Counted from the first letter of the stretch, positions 1-8,627 are shown. The stretch: DNA of 64,000 bases from Chryseobacterium shigense (GCF_900156575.1 NZ_FTNY01000004.1:721368-785367); one strand, 5' to 3'. Translations and numbers: made by a program. The notes: generated by a model not told the origin, from the sequence alone.

Positions 1-16
1 GAGATTAATTATCTCA

Positions 17-826
17 ATGGGTTTATTCTCTTTCAAAAAAAAGAAACCGCCAGTCATCGGGCTTACACTTTCCGGGGGAGGAATGCGTGGAATTGCCCAT
101 ATTGCAGTACTGAAAGCGCTGGAAGAATACCACCTGAAACCTCATATCATTTCCGGAACCAGCGCAGGCTCTATTGTAGGAGCCTTTTATTCTTTGGGTA
201 CATCACCGGATGAAATGATGGATATTGTGAGACATACGACTTTTTTTTCCAGGTCTTATCTCAAACTATCTAAAAACGGTCTTTTTAGCCCAAATTTCAT
301 TTTAAAACTATTGACCGATCATTTTCCAGAGAATGATTTTAAGGTCTTAAAAATCCCTGTTTATGTGACGGCAACGGAAATGACGCACGGAATTGTAGAT
401 TTCTTTTCGGAAGGAGAACTTTTCGGGCCGCTTCTGGCTTCGTCCAGTGTCCCGTTTATTCTACCTCCTGTAAGAATGGGCGAAAAAATATATGTAGATG
501 GAGGTGTTCTGGATAATCTTCCTATAGAACCTATTATTGACAAATGTGATTTTTTAATTGCCTCTCACGTCAATTCTATAAGCTATGATGAACTTAAAAA
601 AATGAGTCTGATGAAAGAATTTGACAGGATTCTTCACTTAGCGATTGCCAAATCAGTTTATTCTAAAGTAAAATCCTGTGATATTTTTTTAGATCCGCCT
701 AAAATGACAAAATTCAGTTTATTCAGCAAAAAAAACCTGGATATTATGTTTCAGGAAGTGTATGAATATACTTGTGAAGAACTTGAAAGCAAGGGCTATG
801 CGAAAGACATCATTGTAGACAGATAA
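17..826 (+). CDS. Patatin-like phospholipase family protein (RssA-like)
   Basis: Predicted cytoplasmic serine lipid hydrolase of the bacterial patatin family. The oxyanion-hole glycine motif GGGMRG is at residues 20-25, the nucleophile elbow GTSAG at 47-51 (Ser49) and the second catalytic residue in VDGG (Asp161), so the Ser-Asp dyad is intact. At 269 aa it has the length of stand-alone RssA-type proteins and has no signal peptide or membrane segment; a lysine-rich stretch (residues 7-10) precedes the domain. The start is the ATG just inside the window; its promoter would lie to the left. It runs convergently towards the DHH gene with an 83-nt gap and no obvious terminator. The substrate cannot be read from the sequence. 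Confidence 0.9.
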   Translation: MGLFSFKKKKPPVIGLTLSGGGMRGIAHIAVLKALEEYHLKPHIISGTSAGSIVGAFYSLGTSPDEMMDIVRHTTFFSRSYLKLSKNGLFSPNFILKLLTDHFPENDFKVLKIPVYVTATEMTHGIVDFFSEGELFGPLLASSSVPFILPPVRMGEKIYVDGGVLDNLPIEPIIDKCDFLIASHVNSISYDELKKMSLMKEFDRILHLAIAKSVYSKVKSCDIFLDPPKMTKFSLFSKKNLDIMFQEVYEYTCEELESKGYAKDIIVDR

Positions 827-909
827 AGGTTTGAGTTTGCGTAATCCCCTGATTCAAGCATCCCCTTTATATGATCATGCTATCTTTTGAGCCTTTCACT
901 CTTCAATAC

Positions 910-1914
910 CTAAAATTCCTCGGCTTCTATTCTTTTTTTAAAGGTTTCAATCGTATCCGGCAGAGACTCATTGGATTTGCCACCTGCAGCATTGATATGA
1001 CCTCCTCCACTGAAATACTTTCTTGAGAACTGGTTGACATCCACATCATCTTTACTTCTGAAAGAGATTTTAATAAAATCGTCATATAAATCTTCCATAA
1101 AGAACGCAGCCATTTTTACGCCGGCAATGCTTAGTCCGTAATTGACAAAACCTTCTGTATCTCCTTTCTGGAAACCATATTCTTTAAGTTCATTTCTTGT
1201 AAGAGAAAGTACGGCTACTTTTCCATCGTTCACCACTTCTATTCTTCCCAATACCAAAGCAAGAAGATGAAGGCGGGAAACCGTGTTGGTATCCCATGTA
1301 TTTGAAGTGATAATAGAAGGATCAGCTCCTTTTTCTATAAGATTGGCGATGATACGGTGGGTAGTTGCACTTGTAGAACGAAAACGGAAACCGCCCGTAT
1401 CAGTCATAATTCCCGTATAAAGACATTCTGCCATGTCCTGATTAACCAGATTCTCATCATTCATTGCTTCAATAAAATGATAGATCATCTGGGAAGTAGC
1501 AGGGATGACGGTATCTGAATACACGAAATCAAACACCTCAGGCTGCTGATGATGGTCGATCAGAATTTTCTTAGCCTTGGCTTTAGTCAGCCAGTCACCT
1601 AGTAATCCTATTCTTGAAGGAGAATTAAAATCAAGGCAAAAAATCACATCTGCTCCACTGATCAGCTCAAATGCATATTTTCTCTTATATTCTCCGATGA
1701 TCACTTTTTTAGACTCCGGCATCCATTTCAGAAATTTAGGAAAATCATTAGGAACAACCACTTCTGCCGGAATTCCTTTCGCTCTCAGGTAATGTTTTAG
1801 CCCCAGACTGGAACCGATAGCGTCACCGTCCGGATTATAATGAGTAAGGATAACGATCTTGTTTTCAGGCGTAAGTAGTGTACTGATATCTAAAAGTTCT
1901 GCTGGTGTAAACAT
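910..1914 (-). CDS. DHH/DHHA1 phosphoesterase (NrnA-like)
   Basis: Member of the DHH superfamily, which in bacteria includes NrnA, an enzyme that degrades nanoRNAs and dephosphorylates 3'-phosphoadenosine 5'-phosphate. The N-terminal DHH domain has NPDGDAIG (residues 27-34) and the DHH signature (LIDHHQQPE, near residue 120), both metal-binding; the C-terminal DHHA1 domain ends with GGGHINAAGG close to residue 310. Length (334 aa) is normal for the family and no signal peptide is seen. It has its own promoter (1947-1954, minus strand) and is divergent from rpmH. Which of the two NrnA activities dominates here is not visible. Confidence 0.9.
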   Translation of the reverse strand: MFTPAELLDISTLLTPENKIVILTHYNPDGDAIGSSLGLKHYLRAKGIPAEVVVPNDFPKFLKWMPESKKVIIGEYKRKYAFELISGADVIFCLDFNSPSRIGLLGDWLTKAKAKKILIDHHQQPEVFDFVYSDTVIPATSQMIYHFIEAMNDENLVNQDMAECLYTGIMTDTGGFRFRSTSATTHRIIANLIEKGADPSIITSNTWDTNTVSRLHLLALVLGRIEVVNDGKVAVLSLTRNELKEYGFQKGDTEGFVNYGLSIAGVKMAAFFMEDLYDDFIKISFRSKDDVDVNQFSRKYFSGGGHINAAGGKSNESLPDTIETFKKRIEAEEF

Positions 1915-1946
1915 CGTGTGTTTATTTTTCTTTAAATTTGAGTTTT

Positions 1947-1954
1947 CAAAGATA
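1947..1954 (-). promoter_or_regulatory. -7 promoter element of the DHH gene
   Basis: Minus-strand TATCTTTG, matching the Bacteroidota TAnnTTTG element, 32 nt upstream of the ATG at 1914. No clean TTG at -33 was found. Confidence 0.55.
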
Positions 1955-2074
1955 GAGCTTTTAAATAAATCATTTCAATATAATTTCCACCCCGGGATTT
2001 CATTTCCACTGGCGGCTTATAGAGATGAGAATACAAAACATTTCAAATAATTTCTAAAAAAGGATGAGTAAAAT

Positions 2075-2104
2075 TTGTAACTTTTAAAAATTTCTATATC
2101 TTTG
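2075..2104 (+). promoter_or_regulatory. rpmH promoter (TTG - 19 nt - TATCTTTG)
   Basis: TTG at 2075-2077, 19-nt spacer, TATCTTTG at 2097-2104: an almost ideal Bacteroidota housekeeping promoter, as expected for a ribosomal protein gene. It implies a leader of about 40 nt before the ATG at 2149. Confidence 0.75.
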
Positions 2105-2148
2105 CAACCTGAAAATTAATAGATTAATTACGATTTAAACATATAGTA

Positions 2149-2307
2149 ATGAGTAAAAGAACATTCCAGCCATCAGAAAGAAAGAAAAGAAACAAACACG
2201 GTTTCAGAGAAAGAATGTCTACGCCAAATGGTAGAAGAGTTTTGGCAGCAAGAAGAGCTAAAGGCAGAAAGAGTTTAACTGTTAGTGCTGCACGCGCTAA
2301 GAGATAA
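2149..2307 (+). CDS. rpmH: Large ribosomal subunit protein bL34
   Basis: A short, very basic 52-aa protein beginning MSKRTFQPSERKRK-like with the family core HGFRERM and the R/K-rich C-terminal half, diagnostic of bL34 of the 50S subunit. Bacteroidota bL34 is a few residues longer than the 44-46 aa of proteobacteria, which fits. It has its own strong promoter and a hairpin terminator 25 nt after the stop, so it is probably monocistronic. It does not sit beside rnpA here, unlike the arrangement near the origin in many other bacteria. Confidence 0.95.
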   Translation: MSKRTFQPSERKKRNKHGFRERMSTPNGRRVLAARRAKGRKSLTVSAARAKR

Positions 2308-2331
2308 TATCTCGATTATCATATACAGATC

Positions 2332-2363
2332 ATGCTTGAAAAGTAGTTTTTCAGGCATTTTTT
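2332..2363 (+). terminator. Rho-independent terminator of rpmH
   Basis: Stem ATGCTTGAAAA / TTTTCAGGCAT (one G-T wobble) with loop GTAG, followed by a T-run. Confidence 0.75.
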
Positions 2364-2461
2364 GTTGTTAAAATTTCCTAAAGTTTAGGTTTTTTAAGCT
2401 TCTTTTTTCTATTTTTAAGATCTGAAAAAATATTTTAGAAATAGTACGATAAAACTGAATT

Positions 2462-3172
2462 ATGCCGCATACAAATATCTCCGGAGATAATATTATAAGT
2501 TTACAGCACGCAAAAATTGCGCAAAAAAACTTCACTGTTCTTACTGACGTTAATCTTAACATCAAAAAAGGCAGGTTCTGCTACCTTATCGGAAAGACAG
2601 GTTCGGGAAAAAGCTCACTGTTGAAAACGCTTTACGGACACATTCCTTTAGCATCAGGACATGGAGCCGTAGTCGGTTTTGAACTGGCCAAGCTGAGACC
2701 ATCAGACATTCCTAACCTGAGAAGAAAATTAGGAATTGTATTCCAGGATTTCCAATTGCTTTCCGACAGAACTGTTGAGAAAAACTTAAAATTCGTTCTT
2801 GAAGCAACAGGATGGAATGATAAAGTAAAAATGGAAGACCGCATCAATGAAGTATTGGGAAGCGTTAATATGAAAAGCAAAAAGCATAAGATGCCTCATG
2901 AACTTTCCGGAGGAGAACAGCAGCGTGTTGCTATTGCAAGAGCTTTACTGAATCATCCTGACCTTATCTTAGCCGATGAGCCTACCGGAAACCTTGACCC
3001 GGAAACCTCCAATGAAATCATGACCCTTCTGAAGCAGGTAGCCCTTGAAAACGGAGCCGCTGTAGTAATGGCAACCCATGATTACCATATGATCCAGAAT
3101 TTCCCCGGAGAGGCAATCAGATGCGAGGACGGAAAGGTATCTGTACTGGATACAGCAGAATTATTTGAGTAA
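2462..3172 (+). CDS. ftsE: Cell-division ABC transporter ATPase FtsE
   Basis: Single ABC ATPase domain of 236 aa. Walker A is GKTGSGKSS (residues 44-52), the signature LSGGEQQRVAIARALL lies mid-protein, and Walker B with the D-loop reads LILADEPTGNLDPE. FtsE works with the membrane partner FtsX to activate peptidoglycan hydrolases at the septum. Length and the spacing of motifs are those of FtsE; the closely related LolD and MacB ATPases share the same motifs, so family membership is certain and the FtsE name is likely. No ftsX lies next to it, which is common in Bacteroidota. The 154 nt before it hold the rpmH terminator and no perfect TAnnTTTG element. Confidence 0.8.
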   Translation: MPHTNISGDNIISLQHAKIAQKNFTVLTDVNLNIKKGRFCYLIGKTGSGKSSLLKTLYGHIPLASGHGAVVGFELAKLRPSDIPNLRRKLGIVFQDFQLLSDRTVEKNLKFVLEATGWNDKVKMEDRINEVLGSVNMKSKKHKMPHELSGGEQQRVAIARALLNHPDLILADEPTGNLDPETSNEIMTLLKQVALENGAAVVMATHDYHMIQNFPGEAIRCEDGKVSVLDTAELFE

Positions 3173-3248
3173 GAATTTAAAGAAGTAATAATTTGAAAAG
3201 ATACGCTGAATCTTTATCATCTACCTTCTCATCTTTTATTTCTAACTT

Positions 3249-3944
3249 CTATTTTTTAAAGACATGAAACTCCTTTGTGAGTTCAAGATATAGGTCCGAG
3301 TATTGTCTCGGACTTTTTTCTATGACAAAATCAGATTCTTCAACAGGCATTTCCTCCAATGAAAACTCCAGAACTAATCTTTTCGTTTTTGAGTTTTCAA
3401 TTCCTTTAATATGGACTCTCCGTATGAGAAACAAGTGATTTTCCAAAGCGGCCTGAACAAAAACATCGCCAGCCTCAGCAGGAATAATAACCGACAAAAT
3501 ACCATTTCCAGACAGCAGTTTGGCAGAAGCTACGATAAGTTGCTGAAAATTCAGCTCTACGGTTTGACGGGCAACTTTATCTTTATCAGAACCCGATTCT
3601 TCAAAGTAAGGAGGATTGGAAACAATTAAATCGAACTTCTTATCCGTTTCAAAGGTTTTAAGATCCTGATTAATGTTTTTTAATCTTGAATAAAAAGGTG
3701 AATGTTCAAAATTCGTTTTGGTAAGCAAAGCAGCATTTTCATTGATATCTAGTCCCAGAAAAAGTGCTTGTGTATTTCTTTGGGCAAGCATTAATGAAAT
3801 TAAGCCCGTTCCGGTTCCTATTTCTAAAACTTCCGAAGCATGAGACACATGAGCTAAAGCACCAAGCAAAACCCCATCTGTTCCTACCCGGAAGACGTCT
3901 TTTGACTGCTGTATTTCAAAATGTTTAAATGTAAAAGGCTTCAC
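3249..3944 (-). CDS. trmN6: tRNA1(Val) (adenine37-N6)-methyltransferase
   Basis: Class I SAM-dependent methyltransferase of the TrmN6/YfiC family, which makes m6A at position 37 of tRNA1(Val). The SAM-binding motif I reads EIGTGTGLISLMLA (near residue 42) and the amino-methyltransferase catalytic motif is SNPPYF (near 110), in a region of about 231 aa that begins with the family start FKHFEIQQ and then VGTDGVLLGA. It is the last gene of a minus-strand operon ribE-kinase-trmN6; its start overlaps the kinase stop by one base, implying translational coupling. No clear terminator is seen in the 76 nt to convergent ftsE. Confidence 0.88.
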   Translation of the reverse strand: MKPFTFKHFEIQQSKDVFRVGTDGVLLGALAHVSHASEVLEIGTGTGLISLMLAQRNTQALFLGLDINENAALLTKTNFEHSPFYSRLKNINQDLKTFETDKKFDLIVSNPPYFEESGSDKDKVARQTVELNFQQLIVASAKLLSGNGILSVIIPAEAGDVFVQAALENHLFLIRRVHIKGIENSKTKRLVLEFSLEEMPVEESDFVIEKSPRQYSDLYLELTKEFHVFKK

Positions 3945-5398
3945 TATAAATTCGTAGGGAGTGTAATAGTAAATGTAGATCCCTTCCCTACTTCTGATTT
4001 CACTGCGATTTCACCTTTGTAGTCTTCGACCATTTTTCTAACCATGGAAAGACCAAGCCCCATTCCGCTATTCTTAGAGGTGAAATTGGGCTCAAATATT
4101 CTTTCATACATATTTTCAGGAATTCCTATTCCGTTATCCTGCACAGAAATCATCACTCTTCTCTGATGCTGCTCCACATCTACATTGATGATCAGTTTAC
4201 GCTCATCACTTTGCGCCTGTTTTGCATTCGTTACAAGATTGGTAATGATTCTGGAAAGATAAATTCTATCCATATTAATCATAATATTACTCTTGTTGGA
4301 ATGCATAAATATACTGTCATCATTGAAAACACGCAGAATATCTTCCACTTCTGTATTAAGGTTGATGACCTCATTATTTTTTTCCGGAAGTTTTGCAAAT
4401 TCTGAGAAAGCAGAGGCAACAGTAGCAATCAGGTCAATCTGATCTACCATGGTTTTGCTCATCTGTTTTACCCTTTCTCTGATATTCGGATCTTCAGGAT
4501 CAAATTTTCTTTCAAAATTCTGAATCGTCAGTTTCATTGGGGTAAGCGGGTTCTTTACCTCGTGGGCAACCTGCTTTGCCATTTCTCTCCAGGCCTCTTC
4601 AGACGCCTTAAAACGGAGTCTTTCTTTCTGGTCCTGGATCTGTAAGATCATCCTGTTATAAGCTCTGGCCAGGGCATTAAGTTCATCGTTTTTATAATAT
4701 CTAATGGGACGCATTTCATTTTCAAATAATGTAATGCGGGTGATCATATCAGAAAATTTAGTAATATTTTTCGCAAGGCTGTTAGAAGTTACCCAGCTTA
4801 TCCAGATGCTGAACAGAATAAGAAAAATATCTACCAAAAGAATATATTTGATATATTGGTGAAGAACGTCGAGATAGGCGGATTCATTATGATATAAAGG
4901 AATATATACAATACCTACAGGTTCAAGCTCATTATTTTTTAAAAGAAGATAAGACGAAGTACGTCCTGCATCTTTGGTCTTGTCGTATCCTCTGATATCT
5001 ACTCTGGAATCAGTAGCCAGGATTTTATTGACAATATTGATGGGAATGGTTTTCTGATCAATAAGACTTTCGTCTTTATTCGAGAGAAGATAACTTCCTT
5101 TCAGATCATAGATCACAATATCATGCTGGTTGATATCCGCTATTTCGAAGATCTTATTTCCTAATACTTTAGGCAGATCCTCGGTCTCTACAAGAGTACG
5201 GCTCACTGCATAATCCAGATATCTCATCACCGCGTTGGTCTTCTCCTGCATATCAATATTACTCTGCTGCAGAGAATTGTTCCTTAAGACAAAATAGGGA
5301 ACCAGCGATGTCGCAACAACACTTAAAAAACAGACAAGAAGGAACCCGAAAAACACCCGGTTCCTTAAACTGTATCCTTTGTATTTACTTATCGGCAT
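3944..5398 (-). CDS. Membrane sensor histidine kinase (NtrY-like)
   Basis: 484-aa kinase: short cytoplasmic N-terminus, membrane segment around residues 15-37, an extracytoplasmic sensor of about 150 residues, a second membrane segment near 185-205, a HAMP-like linker, then the dimerisation domain with the H-box VAHEVKNPLTPMKL (phosphoacceptor His) and an HATPase_c domain with N-box NLVTNAKQAQ, DNGIGIPE (G1), an F-box FEPNFTSK and GMGLGLSMV (G2). The H-box with NPLTPMKL is typical of the NtrY group. All kinase motifs are intact. No response regulator gene lies beside it, so it is an orphan and the signal and partner are unknown. It sits between ribE (1-nt gap) and trmN6 (1-nt overlap), with no obvious functional link. 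Confidence 0.88.
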   Translation of the reverse strand: MPISKYKGYSLRNRVFFGFLLVCFLSVVATSLVPYFVLRNNSLQQSNIDMQEKTNAVMRYLDYAVSRTLVETEDLPKVLGNKIFEIADINQHDIVIYDLKGSYLLSNKDESLIDQKTIPINIVNKILATDSRVDIRGYDKTKDAGRTSSYLLLKNNELEPVGIVYIPLYHNESAYLDVLHQYIKYILLVDIFLILFSIWISWVTSNSLAKNITKFSDMITRITLFENEMRPIRYYKNDELNALARAYNRMILQIQDQKERLRFKASEEAWREMAKQVAHEVKNPLTPMKLTIQNFERKFDPEDPNIRERVKQMSKTMVDQIDLIATVASAFSEFAKLPEKNNEVINLNTEVEDILRVFNDDSIFMHSNKSNIMINMDRIYLSRIITNLVTNAKQAQSDERKLIINVDVEQHQRRVMISVQDNGIGIPENMYERIFEPNFTSKNSGMGLGLSMVRKMVEDYKGEIAVKSEVGKGSTFTITLPTNL

Positions 5399-5399
5399 C

Positions 5400-5984
5400 C
5401 TACTTTTTAATTAACCTAGCAATATACTTACCAATGATGTCAAATTCTAAATTAACTTTGTCTCCGATTTTAAGATGCTGCATATTAGTAAACTCCCAGG
5501 TATAGGGAATAATGGCTACGGAAAATTGGGTGTCTTCGCTTTTTGCTACTGTAAGACTGATCCCGTTTACGGTAATGGAGCCTTGCGGAACAGTTACGAA
5601 ATGACCGTCATCTTCATATTTAACAGTAATAAAATAACTTCCGTCTTTATTTTCTATCCCGGCTACTTCACCGGTTTTATCCACATGTCCCTGTACAATA
5701 TGTCCGTCTAATCTTCCATCCATCTTCATGCATCTTTCGAGATTCACTACGGTTCCTACGCCCCATTTTCCGAGATTGGTCTTTTCCAGTGTTTCATTGA
5801 TTGCCGTTACCACGTACTGATCATTTTTAATCTCAACAACCGTCAGGCAACACCCGTTATGAGCAAGGCTCTGGTCTATTTTTAATTCGCCGGTAAAAGG
5901 GCATGTTAATGTAAAATCTATGTTACTTCCTTTTTCTTCAATTTTTTCAATAACACCAACTGCTTCAATAATTCCTGTGAACAT
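5400..5984 (-). CDS. ribE: Riboflavin synthase alpha chain
   Basis: Catalyses dismutation of two 6,7-dimethyl-8-ribityllumazine molecules to riboflavin. The protein (194 aa) begins with the family hallmark MFTGIIEAVG and shows the two tandem lumazine-binding barrels: the first half has NGCCLTV and the second NGISLTV, the duplicated motif that defines the family, with GHIVQGHVD at the junction. Length is normal. First gene of the operon ribE-kinase-trmN6, transcribed from a promoter at 6019-6026 that lies inside the leader of divergent pdxA. No FMN riboswitch-like structure is visible in the 48-nt gap, which is too short for one. Confidence 0.95.
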   Translation of the reverse strand: MFTGIIEAVGVIEKIEEKGSNIDFTLTCPFTGELKIDQSLAHNGCCLTVVEIKNDQYVVTAINETLEKTNLGKWGVGTVVNLERCMKMDGRLDGHIVQGHVDKTGEVAGIENKDGSYFITVKYEDDGHFVTVPQGSITVNGISLTVAKSEDTQFSVAIIPYTWEFTNMQHLKIGDKVNLEFDIIGKYIARLIKK

Positions 5985-5996
5985 ATTATTTTTTGC

Positions 5997-6026
5997 TAAA
6001 TTTGTAAATTATAATCTTCAAAGATA
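5997..6026. promoter_or_regulatory. Overlapping divergent promoters for ribE (-) and pdxA (+)
   Basis: Plus strand TAAATTTG at 5997-6004 serves pdxA (ATG 6033); minus strand TATCTTTG at 6026-6019 serves ribE (ATG 5984). The two elements face each other in a 48-nt gap, so each promoter lies within the early transcribed region of the other gene. Both operons make vitamin cofactors (riboflavin, pyridoxal phosphate). Confidence 0.65.
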
Positions 6027-6032
6027 ATCAAA

Positions 6033-7124
6033 ATGAGCCCAAAAAACCACAAAGTACGAGTAGGAATTTCAATAGGTGATTTTAACGGCATCGGTCCGGA
6101 GATCATCATGAAGTCTCTGAAAGACAAAACCATTACGGACTTTTTCACTCCGGTGATTTTTGGCTCGGGAAAGTTATTCACCTTCCAGAAAAATATTTTC
6201 AAGCTGAATCTTAATTTTAACTACATCAACGAAGCTTCACAGGCACAGCCAGGAAAACTGAATATGGTGAACCTGGTTAAGGATAACGTGAATGTAGAAT
6301 TGGGTACTCCTACACAAGAATCCACCCAAATGGCTATCGACTCTCTGGAACTTGCGACAGAAGCCTTAATGAAAGGCGATATTGATGTTTTGGTTACCGC
6401 TCCTATCAATAAGGATGAAATGGTAAAAATGGGCTTCAAGCACGCCGGACATACAGGATATTTTGAAGAAAAATTCAGTAAAAAAGGACTGATGTTCCTG
6501 GTTACTGAGGATCTTAAGGTAGCTGTTTCCACCCACCACATACCGATTGCCAGTGTAGCGGAAAATATTTCCAAAGAAAAAATAAAAAAGCAGATCAGAG
6601 CTCTTAATCAGACCCTGATAGAAGATTTCTGTATTTCAAAACCGAAAATCGCGGTATTAGGATTGAATCCTCATGCCGGAGACGGAGGGGTGATAGGAAA
6701 AGAAGAGATTGAGATCATCGAACCGGCTATTAAGGAACTTTCAGACAATGGAGTATTAGCTTTCGGGCCTTATCCTGCAGACAGTTTTTTCCAGCCCGCT
6801 AAATATAAAAAGTTCGATGCTGTTTTAGCAATGTACCACGATCAGGGACTGGCTCCCTTCAAAACATTGGCCTATGAAGAAGGAGTAAACTATACGGCCG
6901 GACTACCATTTATCAGAACTTCTCCTGACCATGGAGTTGCCTATGATATTGCAGGAAAAAACATAGCAGATGAACAGAGTTTTACCGAAGCCATCTTCAC
7001 TGCGATTAAGATATTCAAGAACAGAAGTGAATATAACGATCTGATGGCCAACCGCATGCAGCCGAGAAAAGTATCTGTTGACAACGGAGTAGATGAAGAT
7101 CTGCCTGATGAAAATGAAGCATAA
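6033..7124 (+). CDS. pdxA: 4-hydroxythreonine-4-phosphate dehydrogenase
   Basis: NAD-dependent enzyme of the DXP-dependent pyridoxal 5'-phosphate pathway, oxidising 4-phosphohydroxy-L-threonine. Family motifs seen: GISIGDFNGIGPE at the N-terminus, TAPINKDEM, the metal/substrate histidines in GHTGYF and STHHIP, GLNPHAGD with the conserved His, and MYHDQGLAPFK. Length (363 aa) is slightly above the E. coli enzyme (329 aa) because of a C-terminal extension of about 20 acidic residues. Its own promoter is at 5997-6004. No other pdx gene is adjacent. Confidence 0.95.
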   Translation: MSPKNHKVRVGISIGDFNGIGPEIIMKSLKDKTITDFFTPVIFGSGKLFTFQKNIFKLNLNFNYINEASQAQPGKLNMVNLVKDNVNVELGTPTQESTQMAIDSLELATEALMKGDIDVLVTAPINKDEMVKMGFKHAGHTGYFEEKFSKKGLMFLVTEDLKVAVSTHHIPIASVAENISKEKIKKQIRALNQTLIEDFCISKPKIAVLGLNPHAGDGGVIGKEEIEIIEPAIKELSDNGVLAFGPYPADSFFQPAKYKKFDAVLAMYHDQGLAPFKTLAYEEGVNYTAGLPFIRTSPDHGVAYDIAGKNIADEQSFTEAIFTAIKIFKNRSEYNDLMANRMQPRKVSVDNGVDEDLPDENEA

Positions 7125-7166
7125 TTCGTTAAAACAAATTTTAAATTAATTTGTTATGGATTTTAT

Positions 7167-7196
7167 TTGTTATTATAAAAAAATTGCATATTTTTG
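7167..7196 (+). promoter_or_regulatory. Promoter of the yceD-rpmF unit, fixing the start at 7209
   Basis: TTG at 7167-7169, 19-nt spacer, TATTTTTG at 7189-7196. The in-frame TTG at 7194 lies inside this -7 element and cannot be the start; the ATG at 7209, only 12 nt downstream, is the likely start, giving a leader of a few nucleotides. Confidence 0.72.
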
Positions 7197-7208
7197 CACA
7201 CTCATTTT

Positions 7209-7745
7209 ATGGACAAGTTAAGAAACTATGACGTAAGCTTTTCCGGACTTAAAAACGGAAAGCACGTGTTCAAATTTGAGATAGATCATACGTTCTTTCA
7301 ATTATTTGACACTGAACAGGAATTTACAAATCCTAAAATAGTAGCTGATGTTTTTCTTGAAAAGCATACTACCTTTTTAGAATTTGAGATCAAAGTAGAT
7401 GGAAAAGTAGAGCTCATGTGTGATATCACGAATGATGAATTCGACTATCCTATTGAAAACGAGATTGAAATTTTGGTACATTTTGGTGAACAATATGACG
7501 ACAGCAATGAAGATGTCATTACTATTCCAGCCTCAGATCATGCCTTTAACGTGGCTCAACTGATCTATGAAAATGTACAGCTTTCTATACCGATGAAAAA
7601 AGTTTCACCGAATGTAAGCGATGAAGATCTTGAAATCTTAAACAGGTTCAGTCCAAAAGATATTGAGGAATCTGAAGAAGAGGAAGAAGAACATGAGAGC
7701 GACCCGAGATGGGAAGCGCTGAGAAAGTTAAAAGACAATAATTAA
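7209..7745 (+). CDS. YceD/DUF177 family protein
   Basis: 178-aa acidic protein of the DUF177 family, whose members (YceD in enterobacteria) are encoded directly upstream of rpmF and are linked to 23S rRNA accumulation. The conserved N-terminal beta-rich part (GLKNGKHVFKFEI) and the central region with FEIKVDGKVELMCD followed by DEFDYPIE match the family; the C-terminus has a run of acidic residues and the family ending DPRWEALRKLK. The start is placed at 7209 because an upstream TTG overlaps the promoter. The partner gene rpmF follows 66 nt later, the canonical pairing. Confidence 0.85.
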   Translation: MDKLRNYDVSFSGLKNGKHVFKFEIDHTFFQLFDTEQEFTNPKIVADVFLEKHTTFLEFEIKVDGKVELMCDITNDEFDYPIENEIEILVHFGEQYDDSNEDVITIPASDHAFNVAQLIYENVQLSIPMKKVSPNVSDEDLEILNRFSPKDIEESEEEEEEHESDPRWEALRKLKDNN

Positions 7746-7811
7746 ATAAAATAATTTAAATATGATGAGATGATGAATCTCATCGCTCATCAATTAAAAA
7801 AGTTATTCAAA

Positions 7812-8015
7812 ATGGCACATCCTAAGAGAAGACAGTCGTCCACAAGAAGAGATAAGAGAAGAACTCATTATAAAGCAGTAGTTCCTCAATTAGCGAAAGA
7901 TGCAACAACTGGTGAACTTCACCTTTACCACAGAGCTCACTGGCATGAAGGAAAACTTTACTACAGAGGTAAAGTAGTATTGGAAAAAGAAGTAGCAACT
8001 ACAGAAGAAAACTAA
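7812..8015 (+). CDS. rpmF: Large ribosomal subunit protein bL32
   Basis: 67-aa basic protein starting MAHPKRRQSSTRRDKRRTHY, the bL32 signature of the 50S subunit. The reading frame is open further upstream (to 7770), but the family start is the ATG at 7812. The zinc-binding cysteines found in some bL32 versions are absent, so this is the C-minus form. Cotranscribed with the DUF177 gene; a strong terminator at 8052-8089 closes the unit. Confidence 0.95.
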   Translation: MAHPKRRQSSTRRDKRRTHYKAVVPQLAKDATTGELHLYHRAHWHEGKLYYRGKVVLEKEVATTEEN

Positions 8016-8051
8016 GAGTCGCTTTTCACTGAAAAAGCCTCATTTTAATAC

Positions 8052-8089
8052 AAAAACCGCCCGATTTTGATAAAATCGGGCGGTTTTTT
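8052..8089 (+). terminator. Rho-independent terminator after rpmF
   Basis: Stem AAACCGCCCGATTTT / AAAATCGGGCGGTTTT around a short GAT loop, followed by T-run. The stem is flanked by A-run and T-run, so it could act on both strands. Confidence 0.85.
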
Positions 8090-8090
8090 G

Positions 8091-8119
8091 TTGTTTTTTA
8101 TGTTTTTTTGGTATCTTTG
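8091..8119 (+). promoter_or_regulatory. accB promoter
   Basis: TTG at 8091-8093, 18-nt spacer, TATCTTTG at 8112-8119, 23 nt before the accB ATG. It starts immediately after the T-run of the preceding terminator. Confidence 0.7.
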
Positions 8120-8142
8120 GGACAAAATCAAATATCAAATTT

Positions 8143-8622
8143 ATGGACATTAAAGACATACAAAATCTTATCAAGTTTGTATCTAAGGCTGAAGTTTCAG
8201 AAGTAAAATACAAAACTAAAGATTTCGAAATCACTATTAAAACTCCATTAGCCGGCAGCGATGCGGTTTATGCACAGCCTGCAGTTTACCATACAGCGCC
8301 TCAGGCGGCAGCGGCTCCTGCTCAAGCAGCAGCGCCTGTAGCAGCAGCTGAAAAAGCAGAACCCGTATCTGACGACAGCAAATACGTTACGATCAAGTCT
8401 CCAATGATCGGTACTTTCTACAGAAAACCATCTCCGGATAAAGATGTATTCGTAAACGTAGGTGACGAGGTTTCTGTAGGAAAAGTAGTTTGTGTAATCG
8501 AAGCAATGAAGTTATTCAACCAGATCGATTCTGAAATCAGCGGAAAAATCGTGAAAATCTTGGTAGATGACGCGACTCCGGTAGAATACGACCAGCCTTT
8601 ATTCTTAGTAGATCCATCTTAA
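8143..8622 (+). CDS. accB: Biotin carboxyl carrier protein of acetyl-CoA carboxylase
   Basis: 159-aa carrier subunit of the first committed step of fatty acid synthesis. The N-terminal helical domain is followed by an Ala/Pro-rich mobile linker (about residues 45-75) and a C-terminal biotinyl domain with SPMIGTFYR and the biotinylation motif EAMKLFNQI (the Lys is modified). Length matches E. coli BCCP (156 aa). accC follows 99 nt downstream and is probably cotranscribed; accA is at 26.2 kb in its own unit and accD is not in the window. Confidence 0.95.
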   Translation: MDIKDIQNLIKFVSKAEVSEVKYKTKDFEITIKTPLAGSDAVYAQPAVYHTAPQAAAAPAQAAAPVAAAEKAEPVSDDSKYVTIKSPMIGTFYRKPSPDKDVFVNVGDEVSVGKVVCVIEAMKLFNQIDSEISGKIVKILVDDATPVEYDQPLFLVDPS

Positions 8623-8627
8623 TTTAG

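Noticed and set aside
3173..3248. Terminator between ftsE and trmN6
   Set aside because: No stem of more than a few base pairs could be drawn.
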